Shown here piece by piece: positions 14,690-21,093 of a stretch of DNA of 21,093 bases; position 1 is the stretch's first letter; the number at the start of each line of letters is the position of its first letter. The translations under genes were made by a program, and so were the position numbers. This DNA comes from CAZADS01 sp964483985 (GTDB taxonomy: Bacteria > Pseudomonadota > Alphaproteobacteria > Thalassobaculales > Thalassobaculaceae), in NCBI GenBank assembly GCA_964483985.1, contig CAZADS010000111.1:1-21093 (forward strand), given 5' to 3'. The notes under the pieces were generated by a model. That model made no database searches, was not told the DNA's origin, and saw nothing but the letters and a program-made list of their open reading frames with translations.

Positions 14690-14902
14690 TCATCCTTTCG
14701 AATCTGCTTCTGTGATAATTTCAATGGCAAATTCTGGGCAATTCTCCACAGCTAATTTGGCTATTGGCTCGTGTTTTGGTTTGACGAAACCTTCGTTGAT
14801 CGCTGTGGCCATACCAAATTCATCAAGGTCAAATAATTCTGGAGCGATACTTTTGCATCTATTATGCCCTTGACAGGAATTGGATTTAACTCGGATTCGC
14901 AT
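14690..14902 (-). CDS. P450-associated single-cluster ferredoxin with CxxHxxC motif
   Basis: A 70-residue ferredoxin that probably passes electrons to the P450 encoded four bases downstream. The cluster ligands are Cys10, Cys16 and Cys55 (the last in a CP pair), with His13 in the place where [4Fe-4S] ferredoxins have Cys. This CxxHxxC...CP pattern is known from [3Fe-4S]-type ferredoxins paired with bacterial P450s. No second cluster motif is present. GGGGT lies six bases before the ATG. It is the first gene of the unit, so it is probably made in excess over the P450, as expected for a redox partner. Confidence 0.93.
   Translation of the reverse strand: MRIRVKSNSCQGHNRCKSIAPELFDLDEFGMATAINEGFVKPKHEPIAKLAVENCPEFAIEIITEADSKG
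14693..14698 (-). promoter_or_regulatory. Ribosome-binding site for the P450 gene, inside the ferredoxin 3' end
   Basis: On the minus strand AAAGGA lies seven bases before the GTG at 14685 and overlaps the last ferredoxin codons. This supports the shorter P450 start and translational coupling of the pair. Confidence 0.55.
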
Positions 14903-15156
14903 AAATTACCCCATTTTAAAAATGATAGGGATGCTATGGAAATTGAATTTGAGAATTTGCTTTAAATACCAAAATCAAAAATCGCATACAAACATCCCAA
15001 CCTAATTATATGAGTAAGATATCAATTTTATAAAATTACGGAAATTTGTCTGATATATTAAATTTGTTCAGATCTCAATTTTAGTTAACCGATTAATTAA
15101 TTAAAAGCATAATTTGAATTAAAATCTTTTAAAACCCGCTTAGTATACGGGAGAAA

Positions 15157-16323
15157 ATGAATATGAAGCCCACTAATTCAATCCTTGGCTCTTACGGTAC
15201 TACTGTTTTTGAAACCATGTCTAGGATGGCTGGTGAATATAGTTCAATAAATCTTGGTCAGGGCTTCCCAGATGATAGTGGGCCGCAGTCTGTTTTGGAG
15301 CACGCGTCGAGATTCCTTTATGATCGGCCTAATCAATATCCGCCGATGCTAGGTGTTCCTGAATTGAGGCAGGCGGTGGCAGCGCATAATAAACGATTCT
15401 ACGGTATTGACGTGGACTGGAAAACGGAAACGATGGTCTCCACAGGAGCAACAGAAGGGCTGGCCGCATGCTTTTTTGGATTAATTGAACCCGGTGATGA
15501 AGTAGTGTTGATTGAGCCTCTTTATGACTGTTACCTGCCGATTATACGTAGGGCAGGTGGAATACCAAAAACGGTTACTATCCGACCACCGAATTGGGAA
15601 TTAAATGTAAGTGAACTTCGAGAAGCGTTTTCTGAAAAAACCAAATTATTACTTTTGAACACTCCTCAAAACCCGGCCTCGAAAGTTTTCACCAAGATAG
15701 AGTTGGAGATTTTGGCAAATTTAGTCAAAGAATTTGATGCAATTGCTGTTTGTGATGAAGTCTACGAACATATGGTTTTCGATGGTAGGTCGCATATCCC
15801 TCTAATGACATTGCCGGGCATGCGTGACCGGACCATCAGAATCGGCTCAGCTGGGAAAACTTTTTCTCTTACGGGATGGAAAGTTGGGTACTTAACGGGT
15901 CCTGAGAAATTATTGTCCGCTGTTGCCAGAGCCCATCAGTTTCTGGTGTTTACCACGGCTCCAAATTTACAGCGTGCGGTGGCTTTTGGATTAAGCCAGA
16001 ATGACGATTATTTTGATGGCCTAAATCTATCTATGCAGTCAAAACGAAACCGTTTGGCAAAGGCACTTAAGAAGATAAAAGGGTTTAAACCTGTGATTTG
16101 TCAGGGGAGTTATTTCCTTTTTGTCGATATTGCTGGGACAGGATTCGGCGGATCCGATTTTGATTTTTGCATGCATATAACAAAGGAAGCCGGCGTCACC
16201 GCGGTTCCTGTTAGTGCATTCTATGAAAACGGGGGACCAAATAGTTTCATAAGGTTTTGCTTCGCGAAAGACGATGGTATACTCGATGCCGCGGCAGAAA
16301 AATTGGCTTCCTATTTCAGTTGA
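15157..16323 (+). CDS. Class I PLP-dependent aminotransferase (methionine/kynurenine aminotransferase-like)
   Basis: A second fold type I aminotransferase, 388 residues, of a different subgroup from the one at 12168-13334. INLGQGFPDD (31-40), NQYPPMLGVPELRQA and STGATEGL (95-102) are typical of the branch with YbdL, kynurenine aminotransferase and DapC-like enzymes. The Asn-Pro block reads NPASKV (172-177) instead of NPTG; CDEVYEHMVF (199-208) and SAGKTFSLTGWKVGY with Lys234 complete the PLP site; FIRFCFA near the end supplies the carboxylate arginine. The start is ATG 15157 or the second ATG at 15163, which is better spaced from GGGAG. It is divergent from the ferredoxin-P450 unit across 254 AT-rich bases and is followed 40 bases later by tRNA-His. 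Confidence 0.9.
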   Translation: MNMKPTNSILGSYGTTVFETMSRMAGEYSSINLGQGFPDDSGPQSVLEHASRFLYDRPNQYPPMLGVPELRQAVAAHNKRFYGIDVDWKTETMVSTGATEGLAACFFGLIEPGDEVVLIEPLYDCYLPIIRRAGGIPKTVTIRPPNWELNVSELREAFSEKTKLLLLNTPQNPASKVFTKIELEILANLVKEFDAIAVCDEVYEHMVFDGRSHIPLMTLPGMRDRTIRIGSAGKTFSLTGWKVGYLTGPEKLLSAVARAHQFLVFTTAPNLQRAVAFGLSQNDDYFDGLNLSMQSKRNRLAKALKKIKGFKPVICQGSYFLFVDIAGTGFGGSDFDFCMHITKEAGVTAVPVSAFYENGGPNSFIRFCFAKDDGILDAAAEKLASYFS

Positions 16324-16362
16324 CGCATGATTTTGGGTCGAGTAGGTAATTTGGCTTGTTAT

Positions 16363-16440
16363 GGCGGGTGTAGCTCAGGTGGTTAGAGCGCCAGATTGTG
16401 GATCTGGAAGTCGTGGGTTCAAGTCCCATCACTCGCCCCA
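16363..16440 (+). tRNA. tRNA-His (GTG anticodon)
   Basis: A complete cloverleaf: acceptor GCGGGTG (16364-16370) pairs with CACTCGC (16430-16436, one G-T pair), the anticodon stem CCAGA/TCTGG holds the loop TTGTGGA with anticodon GTG at 16398-16400, and the T-arm contains TTCAAGT. The extra G-1 is present at 16363, opposite the discriminator C73 at 16437, the classical histidine identity pair. CCA is encoded (16438-16440). The gene is 40 bases after an aminotransferase gene and may share its transcript. Confidence 0.97.
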
Positions 16441-16452
16441 ACAAAACTCCTT

Positions 16453-16519
16453 ATTTTCTGCAGTTTTTTTCTATAATAAAAAATGGCGCAATCCTGTACA
16501 GAAAATTTGAAAAAAACTG
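16453..16519. repeat. Two interleaved inverted repeats after tRNA-His
   Basis: ATTTTCTG (16453-16460) is complementary to CAGAAAAT (16499-16506), and the adjoining CAGTTTTTTT (16461-16470) is complementary to AAAAAAACTG (16510-16519). The order is a, b, a-prime, b-prime, so both stems together would form a pseudoknot; singly, each gives a long-loop hairpin. The T run at 16464-16470 may simply end tRNA transcription. The homopolymer content makes chance pairing likely. Confidence 0.3.
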
Positions 16520-16656
16520 TGTTAGAAAATAGGGATATAAACATATGACTAAATGGAACCACGGTTTTGAGATAAATTTCGCAAGCAAGTATTAAAAATA
16601 AACTGAATTGACGCGGGTAACTTATAATTTTTTACAGTATGTTAGCGATACCGAAC

Positions 16657-16663
16657 GGGAGGG
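16657..16663 (+). promoter_or_regulatory. nnrD: Ribosome-binding site deciding the nnrD start
   Basis: GGGAGGG with a five-base spacer to ATG 16668. The upstream in-frame TTG at 16608 has no comparable site, and this start matches the usual N-terminus of the family. Confidence 0.65.
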
Positions 16664-16667
16664 ATTA

Positions 16668-18200
16668 ATGTTCTGGTTGGACCCGTCTACCGCGTTATAT
16701 AGCGTAGCTGAAATGAATGAAGCCGATCGCCTGACGATAAAAGCCGGCATATCAAGTTTAACACTAATGGAGACGGCCGGCTTATCGGTAGCTCGAATTA
16801 TAAAAAATCATTTAGCGCCCGTATGTACTTTAGTTTTGTGTGGCCCTGGAAATAACGGCGGTGATGGATTCATAATTGGACGTATCTTAAAAGAACTTGG
16901 TTGGGAGGTGCGAGTAGGATTATTAGGAACTAAAGACCAATTAAAAGGAGATGTCGCTTTGGCGGCCGATGGTTGGACTGGGATATTAGAATTTGCTGCG
17001 CCTAATTTGCTCGAGGGTACTAGGTTAGTGGTAGATGCGATGTTTGGGGCCGGACTTAATAGGGAGTTGACGGGCGAAGCATTAGCCATTGTTGAAGCGA
17101 TGAAAATTCGAAGAGAGAGGGGAGATTGTAGGATAGTAGCCGTCGATGTTCCGAGCGGATTAGATGGGAACACGGGACAGATATTAGGATGTGTTGCTCC
17201 AGCAGACTTTACAGTGACTTTTCACAGAGCAAAGCCTGGACATTTGCTGATGCCCGGCAGGTCGCTTTGTGGAGACATCAAAATAATGGATATAGGTATA
17301 TCTGAGTGTGCGATTAATGCAGTGCGTCCGAATCAGAGTCGGAATAATCCGAGCGTTTGGTCTGACGAGCTACCCGTGCGATCTGCGGGAGACCACAAGT
17401 ATTCCCGGGGCCACGCGTTAATAAATGGCGGTAGCCAAATGACCGGGGCAGCTCTCCTTGCCGCGGAAGCGGCTCGAAGAGTTGGCTCGGGATTGGCAAC
17501 CATTACATCAGATCCTATATCGGCGAATATATATCGATCTCATATTCTAGGTGGGTTAGTATCAGTTTGTGGGCGCGCGAGTGATTTTGAAAAACTTTTA
17601 TCTAACCAACGTCACAATGCGATTTTGATAGGGCCTGGAAATGGAGTGACAGAAAATACTAAGAAATTTGCAGAAATAGCATTAGCTAGTCAAAAACCCG
17701 TGGTGCTGGATGCAGATGCCTTAACAGTTTTCTCAGAGCGTGTCGAACATCTTGCTCGAGTTATTTTAGGCCAGGTTGTGATAACTCCTCATGAAGGTGA
17801 GTTTAGGCGTTTATTTCCAAAATTTGATAATTTAGATAAATTAAGCAAAGCGCGAAGGGCGGCTGAAATTTTGGACGCTGTAGTTGTTTTAAAGGGCGTT
17901 GATACAGTTATCGCTGATTCTACCGGGTTTGCTTTAATTAATGAAAATGCTCCACCTTGGCTGGCGACTGGTGGATCGGGTGATATTTTAGCAGGCACAA
18001 TAACAGGATTATTAGCACAAGGGATGTCGCCTTTTTTAGCCGCTGCCGCTGCCGTATGGTTGAATGGTGAAGCAGCCGCTAAAGTAGGTCCAAACCTATT
18101 GGCAGAAGATTTACCTGTTTCCATGGGCAATGTTTTTGGCAATTTAATACAAACGCAAAAACTTGGCCAGTTGGACTATATTGCTAGAGATGATATCTGA
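16668..18200 (+). CDS. nnrD: Bifunctional NAD(P)HX epimerase / ADP-dependent NAD(P)HX dehydratase
   Basis: Repairs hydrated NADH and NADPH: the N-terminal domain epimerises NAD(P)HX and the C-terminal domain dehydrates the S form using ADP. The 510-residue length is that of the fused bacterial YjeF protein. Epimerase domain: SVAEMNEAD (12-20), the nucleotide loop GPGNNGGDG (59-67), VVDAMFGAGL and DVPSGLDG (160-167). Dehydratase domain of ribokinase-like fold: HKYSRGHALINGGS from 243, IGPGNGV (321-327), VLDADAL (346-352), ITPHEGEF (372-379) and the anion-hole loop GGSGDILAG (435-443). All expected residues are present. It is followed 57 bases later by malonyl-CoA decarboxylase. In many alphaproteobacteria this gene sits beside glnB, which here lies about 5 kb away. 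Confidence 0.94.
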   Translation: MFWLDPSTALYSVAEMNEADRLTIKAGISSLTLMETAGLSVARIIKNHLAPVCTLVLCGPGNNGGDGFIIGRILKELGWEVRVGLLGTKDQLKGDVALAADGWTGILEFAAPNLLEGTRLVVDAMFGAGLNRELTGEALAIVEAMKIRRERGDCRIVAVDVPSGLDGNTGQILGCVAPADFTVTFHRAKPGHLLMPGRSLCGDIKIMDIGISECAINAVRPNQSRNNPSVWSDELPVRSAGDHKYSRGHALINGGSQMTGAALLAAEAARRVGSGLATITSDPISANIYRSHILGGLVSVCGRASDFEKLLSNQRHNAILIGPGNGVTENTKKFAEIALASQKPVVLDADALTVFSERVEHLARVILGQVVITPHEGEFRRLFPKFDNLDKLSKARRAAEILDAVVVLKGVDTVIADSTGFALINENAPPWLATGGSGDILAGTITGLLAQGMSPFLAAAAAVWLNGEAAAKVGPNLLAEDLPVSMGNVFGNLIQTQKLGQLDYIARDDI

Positions 18201-18257
18201 TTTGGATATCCCGTTTAATATTGGCGAGTTACAAGTTTTGTCCATTGGTGCTTAAAA

Positions 18258-19688
18258 ATGTCTCACGATCGACGACTTAATATATTAGACCGCACTCTGA
18301 GCAATTTATGGCGGGCGTGGATTGGTATTTCGGATACAACTAGATACTATATTTATGGTCAGCGGAGACCTGACTTGCCTGATGAGGATTTGGTCAAAGT
18401 TCGACAGGATATCGGCTCTTGTATAGGCATGAAAGGGGATGAGGCTTCCGCTCGCTCGAGCGCAGCAGCATTAGGAAACCTTTACATGTCTTTAAACCGA
18501 ACTGGCAGGATACGATTTTTGAGCGATCTTTCAAAACATTTTGGAGTAGATCGTAAAGGTATCGATGAGGCTATGGCCGCTGTTCAAAATGCCCTTGGCC
18601 AACGCCAAAAACGGACATTAGCAGAAGCCCAATTGCGTATTGCTTTGGAGCCTCGATGGCGGAGGTTATTGGGGAGGTTTACGACTTTACCCGAAGGTGT
18701 GAAGTTTTTAGTAGATCTTCGTGCAGAAATGCTGTCCATGGTCGAGGAAAATTCATTTGTTAGAGAATTGTCAGATGATTTGCGTTCTATGCTATCGGCG
18801 TGGTTCGATGTTGGTTTATTGGAATTGCATCAGATAAACTGGGACTCGCCCGCCGCCTTACTTGAAAAATTGATAGCTTACGAAGCAGTTCATGCCATTA
18901 GATCTTGGGATGATATGAAGAACCGGTTGGGTTCTGATAGACGATGTTTTGGTTTTTTCCATCCCAACATGCCTAATGAACCGCTTATTTTTGTTGAAAT
19001 AGCTTTGGTTAAGGGTGTTTCGTCTAGTATCGATAAATTGTTAGACGAAAATGTTTCCACTATTGATCCACAACATGCTGATGCTGCGATTTTTTATTCA
19101 ATATCTAATGCTCAAAGAGGGTTAGACGGGATTAGTTTCGGGAATTTTCTGATCAAACGAGTCGTAGAAGAACTGAGTCATGAATTTAATAATTTAAAAA
19201 CGTTTGCAACGTTATCTCCTATCCCAGGTTTTGCAATTTGGTTAAATGAAATTTTGGACAAAAAAGGTTCTTTTGGGTTGAAGAATTCTGAGCGCAAAAT
19301 TTTGGCAAAATATCATGACGTGGAAAATGAAGCTGAAATGCTCTCTTTTGTTCTTAAAAATATTGACTGGGTGAGTTTAGAGGATACTACTTTGACAGAA
19401 ATTTTGAAGAACTTTCTGATTAGACAGGCTGCTTTCTATTTATGTACAGCAACAAATAAATATGGAAGGGTGAGGGATCCTGTTGCACATTTTCATTTAT
19501 CCAACGGAGCAATTATAGATCGGTTGAATTGGATGGCTGACAAATCCCAACGTGGGTTAAAACAATCGCATGGGATAATGGTTAACTACCTATATAGGTT
19601 GAGCGATATATCCTACAACGGGTCTGCATATAGTACCGACCAATCTGTTGCGCAATCCTCAAGTATCAAAACGTTGGTAAAAAATTGA
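18258..19688 (+). CDS. Malonyl-CoA decarboxylase
   Basis: Decarboxylates malonyl-CoA to acetyl-CoA and CO2 without a cofactor, in the cytosol, either to use malonate-derived carbon or to keep malonyl-CoA low. The 476-residue protein matches the single-polypeptide family (human MLYCD type). An N-terminal helical domain (to about 190) precedes a GNAT-like catalytic domain: CFGFFHPNMPNEPLIFVEIAL (230-250), AAIFYSISNAQRGLDG (276-291), FLIKRVVEELSHEF, TLSPIPGF (318-325) with the catalytic-type Ser320, and DPVAHFHLSNGA with His413, followed by NWMADKSQRGL. No malonyl-CoA synthetase or transporter is adjacent, so a dedicated malonate pathway is not shown here. The ATG has only a weak ribosome site. 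Confidence 0.93.
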   Translation: MSHDRRLNILDRTLSNLWRAWIGISDTTRYYIYGQRRPDLPDEDLVKVRQDIGSCIGMKGDEASARSSAAALGNLYMSLNRTGRIRFLSDLSKHFGVDRKGIDEAMAAVQNALGQRQKRTLAEAQLRIALEPRWRRLLGRFTTLPEGVKFLVDLRAEMLSMVEENSFVRELSDDLRSMLSAWFDVGLLELHQINWDSPAALLEKLIAYEAVHAIRSWDDMKNRLGSDRRCFGFFHPNMPNEPLIFVEIALVKGVSSSIDKLLDENVSTIDPQHADAAIFYSISNAQRGLDGISFGNFLIKRVVEELSHEFNNLKTFATLSPIPGFAIWLNEILDKKGSFGLKNSERKILAKYHDVENEAEMLSFVLKNIDWVSLEDTTLTEILKNFLIRQAAFYLCTATNKYGRVRDPVAHFHLSNGAIIDRLNWMADKSQRGLKQSHGIMVNYLYRLSDISYNGSAYSTDQSVAQSSSIKTLVKN

Positions 19689-19776
19689 CGGTATCCTCTT
19701 AATATGCATTGTTGACGTCAGCGTCTCCATCCTTTAGCCATGCTATTCAAGGGTTAGATTAAACGGAAACTTTGGT

Positions 19777-19806
19777 TTGGGTGCGCGTTCAGGGAACGCA
19801 TAAAAT
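19777..19806 (+). promoter_or_regulatory. Candidate promoter for tRNA-Leu with a hairpin in its spacer
   Basis: TTGGGT (19777-19782) and TAAAAT (19801-19806) are 18 bases apart and would start transcription a few bases before the tRNA. The spacer holds a perfect dyad, GCGTTC-AGG-GAACGC (19785-19799). It could be an operator, or the remains of a terminator for the upstream gene. Confidence 0.3.
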
Positions 19807-19814
19807 ATTGGAAG

Positions 19815-19899
<85 letters not shown>

Positions 19900-20006
19900 A
19901 GCTGTACTAATAATTTATGTTGGTAAATTGATTAATGGAAAAGATTGGTAACGAAGTTCTTTATCGCCGATCGAAGTACACGCATTGGTAGAATAGGACG
20001 AAGGTC

Positions 20007-21093
20007 ATGGAAGTTACTGAAACCGTCACAGAGGGCTTAAAAAGAGAATTTAAAGTGATCATTGCTGCAGCAGACATCGATGTAAAGGTTGCAGGTCGTT
20101 TGAACGAATTAGCCCCCACGTTGAACATGCCTGGCTTTAGGCCAGGCAAAGTCCCTACCCATCTTGCAAAAAAGAGATTTGGGCAGGCAGTATTAGGTGA
20201 AGTGGTCGAACAAACGGTTAACGAATCATCGCTGCAGGCATTGGAGGATCGTGGCCTGCGTCCAGCCCTACAACCCCAGATTGAAATTACTTCATTTAAT
20301 GAGGGACAAGATTTAGAATTTAGTCTTAGTGTCGAGTTAATGCCCGAAATAGAACCAATTGATTTTGCCAATATTTCCTTGGAACGCTTGGTCGCGGAAC
20401 CCGGAGAAACAGAACTTGAGGAAGCGTTAAATCGATTGGCTAACCAGCATAAAAGTTCTGAGCCCATAACCAAAAAAAGAGCCAGTAAAAAGGGTGATGT
20501 TGTTGTTATTGACTTCGAAGGCACTGTCGATGGGGAGGTTTTTGAAGGAGGTAGTGCTGAAGGACATCATTTGGAATTGGGATCCAATCAGTTTATTCCG
20601 GGTTTTGAGGAGCAATTAATAGGCTTAAAAATCAGCGAGGAAGCCGACGTTAAGGTCACATTTCCTGACCAATACAGCCAATCTGATTTGGCAGGTAAAG
20701 ACGCCGTTTTTAAAACTAAATTGACGGAAATACGAGAACCGGTCCCTGTTAAGATCGACGATGATTTTGCCAAACTATTTGGAATGGATGATTTAACGGC
20801 TTTGAAAGATGCTCTTAAAACGCAGTTGGAGCAAGAATTTAGTCAGGCATCTAGGTCTCGGTTAAAACGGTCCCTATTGGATGTTTTGGAAGAAGGAAAG
20901 GCGTTCGATGTTCCTCCTGGTATGGCGGATCAAGAGTATCAATCGATTTGTCAGGCAATAAGGTCTAGCCGACCAAATTCTAATGTTTCTGAGGACCATG
21001 ACCACGACCATGAACATGACAACGACCATGAACATGACCACGAACATGAACATGAAAACGACAATGACCATGAAAAAGAACATGAACGTGAAC
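20007..21093 (+). CDS. tig: Trigger factor, ribosome-associated chaperone and prolyl isomerase (cut by window edge)
   Basis: Trigger factor binds at the ribosome exit tunnel and shields nascent chains. 362 residues are visible. Residues 1-115 form the ribosome-binding domain with signature GFRPGKVP (43-50); about 160-245 is the FKBP-type isomerase domain (GDVVVIDFEGTVDG, FIPGFEEQLIGL); the C-terminal chaperone domain begins near 250 and shows FDVPPGMADQEY (300-311). From residue 329 the sequence changes to an alternating His/Asp/Glu tract that continues past the edge, where relatives carry a short charged linker. AAGG lies four bases before the ATG. ClpP, ClpX and Lon, its usual downstream neighbours, would be outside the window. 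Confidence 0.96.
   Translation, partial: MEVTETVTEGLKREFKVIIAAADIDVKVAGRLNELAPTLNMPGFRPGKVPTHLAKKRFGQAVLGEVVEQTVNESSLQALEDRGLRPALQPQIEITSFNEGQDLEFSLSVELMPEIEPIDFANISLERLVAEPGETELEEALNRLANQHKSSEPITKKRASKKGDVVVIDFEGTVDGEVFEGGSAEGHHLELGSNQFIPGFEEQLIGLKISEEADVKVTFPDQYSQSDLAGKDAVFKTKLTEIREPVPVKIDDDFAKLFGMDDLTALKDALKTQLEQEFSQASRSRLKRSLLDVLEEGKAFDVPPGMADQEYQSICQAIRSSRPNSNVSEDHDHDHEHDNDHEHDHEHEHENDNDHEKEHERE
20991..21093 (+). repeat. tig: Imperfect hexanucleotide tandem repeat coding a His/acidic tract in tig
   Basis: Units of the type GACCAT, GACCAC and GAACAT repeat in frame from 20991 to the window end and beyond, coding 11 histidines among 34 residues in strict acid-His alternation at first (EDHDHDHEHD), looser later. 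The units vary in the third codon base, so this is not a fresh slippage product. It could bind metal or be prone to length change. Confidence 0.85.

Noticed and set aside
14686..14730. TTG start giving a longer P450 overlapping the ferredoxin gene
   Set aside because: The GTG at 14685 has AAGGA at good spacing and gives a normal P450 length.
16608..16667. N-terminal extension of nnrD from a TTG start
   Set aside because: No ribosome site precedes it, the extra residues resemble no family N-terminus, and GGGAGGG points to the ATG at 16668.
20874..21083. Minus-strand frame coding a Met/Val/Phe-rich, membrane-like protein
   Set aside because: It is the antisense of the His/acid repeat and the end of the chaperone domain in tig; the hydrophobicity is a by-product of reading CAT/GAC repeats backwards.

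Overview
The window reads as ordinary chromosome of an AT-rich alphaproteobacterium, probably from outside the Rhizobiales/Rhodobacterales/Caulobacterales branch. The evidence is the gene order trpG-trpD-trpC-moaC-moeA, an alphaproteobacterial-type ParE, glnB next to glnA, a tRNA-Leu just before tig, and a tRNA-His that keeps the classical G-1 and C73. No phage, transposon, CRISPR, toxin-antitoxin or defence genes are visible. Genes are closely packed, and several have GTG starts or ATGA overlaps.

Layout. 1-3595 (minus strand) is one compact operon for tryptophan and molybdenum cofactor synthesis: trpG, trpD, trpC, moaC and the N-terminal half of moeA, which runs off the left edge. 3735-6293 (plus) holds a membrane-anchored divergent polysaccharide deacetylase, an ElaA-type acetyltransferase coupled to it by an ATGA overlap, and a ketopantoate-reductase-family oxidoreductase. 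6355-8364 (minus) is parE. 8591-9727 (plus) is a threonine-synthase-like PLP enzyme. It converges on glnA (9845-11254, minus) with a strong bidirectional terminator between them. Upstream of glnA lies a 470-base gene-free stretch with several short dyads, then glnB and a class I aminotransferase, all on minus. 13444-14902 (minus) is a two-gene redox unit: a small CxxHxxC ferredoxin followed by a cytochrome P450. Divergent from it is a second class I aminotransferase (15157-16323, plus), then tRNA-His, a bifunctional NAD(P)HX repair enzyme, malonyl-CoA decarboxylase, tRNA-Leu and the trigger factor gene, which is cut by the right edge.

Functionally this is core metabolism (Trp, Moco, nitrogen assimilation, amino acid PLP enzymes, CoA and nicotinamide cofactor handling) plus chromosome segregation and protein folding. 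The least ordinary items are a long alternating His/acidic insert in trigger factor, the P450-ferredoxin pair of unknown substrate, and the dyad-rich region between glnB and glnA. I found no convincing new multi-gene system. Several starts were moved from the longest possible ORF to starts with a good Shine-Dalgarno sequence or better fit to family length; these are explained in the entries.
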